Below, piece after piece: positions 19,258-20,426 of a stretch of 20,426 nucleotides of DNA; the first letter of the stretch is position 1; each line of letters starts with the position of its first letter. The DNA comes from a virus. The notes under the pieces are model-generated. The model was given only the letters and a program-made list of their open reading frames with translations. It was not told the origin of the DNA and made no database searches. The translations under genes were made by a program, and so were the position numbers. The stretch covers positions 1 to 20,426 of the IMG/VR virus record IMGVR_UViG_3300045885_000274; one strand, written 5' to 3'.

Positions 19258-20426
19258 CACTCGAAGAGGCCGAAGCGCTCGAACGCTCGGCGGTGCTGCG
19301 CCACAGCCGGGGCCTGCGCGAGACCGCCCGAGCGCTCGGTCAAGGCATGCTCGCGGAAATCCCGGCGGGCTATGAGGGGGCGCTGGAGACGCTGCGGGGC
19401 CTGCGGCAGCGCGACTACTCGAACGCACTGAAGCGCGGAGCTGGTGCCGTCGAGCGTGCGCGGGAGCGCTACGCCTACATGCCCGAGAGCGAAGAGGGGC
19501 AGGCCAATATCGCCGCCATCGGGCGCGGGATCGAGGCGATTGAATCCTCGCCGGTCGGACGCGGCTGGGCCGACTTCACCGCTGCAGCTCCACTCGCCGC
19601 GACCGTGATCGCATCCGGCGCGGAAGTGGTGGGGCCGAAGCGCCCGAAGGTGCCGAAGAGCGTCACCGCACGCCCGCAGCAAATCAGCGCGGAGCGAGCA
19701 GCCGAAATCGAGCGGTATGTGCGGCAAGTCACCGAGTCGCGGGCGAGTCGCGGGCGAGAGTTCACACCGGCAGACCAGCAGGAGTTACGCGATGCGCTGG
19801 CCGCTGCAGGCCGGGAAGATGTGCGCGGCGCAGTCACCGATCCCGAGGAGCCGCGCACGCAGGGCAACGTGTTCGCACGCCGCGCCGATCCGCCGCGCTC
19901 GACCCGCGTGCCCGCTGACGTGGTGGAGCTGGCCGAGGCGCAATCGGCAGCTCGCTCGGCGGCGCTGCGCCGCGCATCCGAGGGCCAGATGGAACTCCCG
20001 GGGCTGGAGCGCACCGAGGCCGAGGCGCGACGCCAAGCACTGCGGGATCGCGTCTGGAATCAGACTTACGACGAGTTCCCGAACGCGATGAACCGGCCAG
20101 CGGTGGAAGCGTTTTTCTCCGAGGGGCGGAGTAACCCGGCGCTCTTCGAGTATGGCGCGGAGCCGCCCGCGAACGTGCGCGGCATCGAGGCGATGGCGAA
20201 GCACTTCGGCGATGAAGCGGGCGAGCGCATCTACGTGGACTATCGCGGCGGCGATGACGAGCCTTACAAGATCGAGAAGCCGAAAACGCACGGGCGCGGC
20301 GAAGTGATGCGCGACCGCTACGGCGATTACAAATACGAGACGGCGGACCCGGGCGACCTCCTGCGCGATGAGTATGGCGACGTGAAGAAAAAGGAAAAGC
20401 TCGTGCAGGAGGAGCTGGTCGGGCCG
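19254..20426 (+). CDS. Large late protein, 3' end cut by the window
   Basis: At least 391 residues from a GTG overlapping the previous stop (GTGA); the frame is open to the window edge. It is rich in Ala, Arg and Glu. An early segment (ALGQGMLAEIPAGYEGALETLRGLRQRDYSNALKRGAGAVERARERY) looks like a helical virion-protein region. A hydrophobic stretch AAAPLAATVIASGAEVVGP follows, and charged helices after it. Near the visible end a doubled R-D-x-Y-G-D motif occurs (RDRYGDYKYE and LRDEYGDVKKK). By position it may be an ejected or scaffold-type virion protein. Function unknown. Confidence 0.65.
   Translation, partial: MTLEEAEALERSAVLRHSRGLRETARALGQGMLAEIPAGYEGALETLRGLRQRDYSNALKRGAGAVERARERYAYMPESEEGQANIAAIGRGIEAIESSPVGRGWADFTAAAPLAATVIASGAEVVGPKRPKVPKSVTARPQQISAERAAEIERYVRQVTESRASRGREFTPADQQELRDALAAAGREDVRGAVTDPEEPRTQGNVFARRADPPRSTRVPADVVELAEAQSAARSAALRRASEGQMELPGLERTEAEARRQALRDRVWNQTYDEFPNAMNRPAVEAFFSEGRSNPALFEYGAEPPANVRGIEAMAKHFGDEAGERIYVDYRGGDDEPYKIEKPKTHGRGEVMRDRYGDYKYETADPGDLLRDEYGDVKKKEKLVQEELVGP

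Overview
This window looks like about 20 kb of a tailed-phage genome or prophage. It is GC-rich throughout. It holds roughly 45 tightly packed genes, most of them very small and chained by ATGA, GTGA or TGATG stop/start overlaps. The host is probably a high-GC Gram-negative bacterium: one gene encodes a secreted Rap1a/Tai-like protein and several encode Sec-type signal peptides. The host cannot be named from sequence alone. No tRNA, integrase, CRISPR array or insertion sequence was seen. The window cuts a gene at each end.

Layout. (1) 1-3330, leftward recombination operon: a YqaJ-type exonuclease, a putative single-strand annealing partner, a DUF3102-like protein ending in a J-domain-like HPDKGG motif, then three small or partial genes. 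It has its own promoter at 3289-3318. (2) 3328-4036, a short leftward unit of two genes closed by a strong terminator. (3) 4037-4284, a divergent control region with two sigma70-like promoters, each carrying the palindrome TACGGG-N3-CCCGTA between -35 and -10, plus a third copy midway. (4) 4285-7625, a rightward operon of about a dozen small accessory genes (membrane proteins, a Rap1a-like protein, an XRE-type HTH protein, a secreted Cys-rich peptide), ending at a terminator. (5) 7630-8634, leftward repressor genes: a CI-like protein whose S24 domain lacks the catalytic serine, and a small HTH protein. (6) 8635-8874, the cI/cro-type control region with different operators (GGAGCTA half-sites). 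(7) 8875-13329, a rightward operon: Cro/YdaS-like protein, a replication initiator with iteron-like repeats inside its own gene (probable origin), a YkgJ-type cysteine-cluster protein and many mini-proteins, several with zinc-binding patterns. (8) 13334-13930, a single leftward gene with the same leader, operator type and terminator design as region 2. (9) 13931 to the end, a small PD-(D/E)XK nuclease, a good promoter at 14302-14330, then the packaging and head genes: putative TerS, TerL, portal and downstream virion genes.

Together the cI, cro and replication order, the annealing-type recombination pair and the terminase/portal block indicate a temperate-type phage, possibly podovirus-like. 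Beyond the standard genes, the most notable signals are the TACGGG-N3-CCCGTA regulon built into promoter spacers, the iteron origin inside the initiator gene, and two matching leftward cassettes about 10 kb apart.
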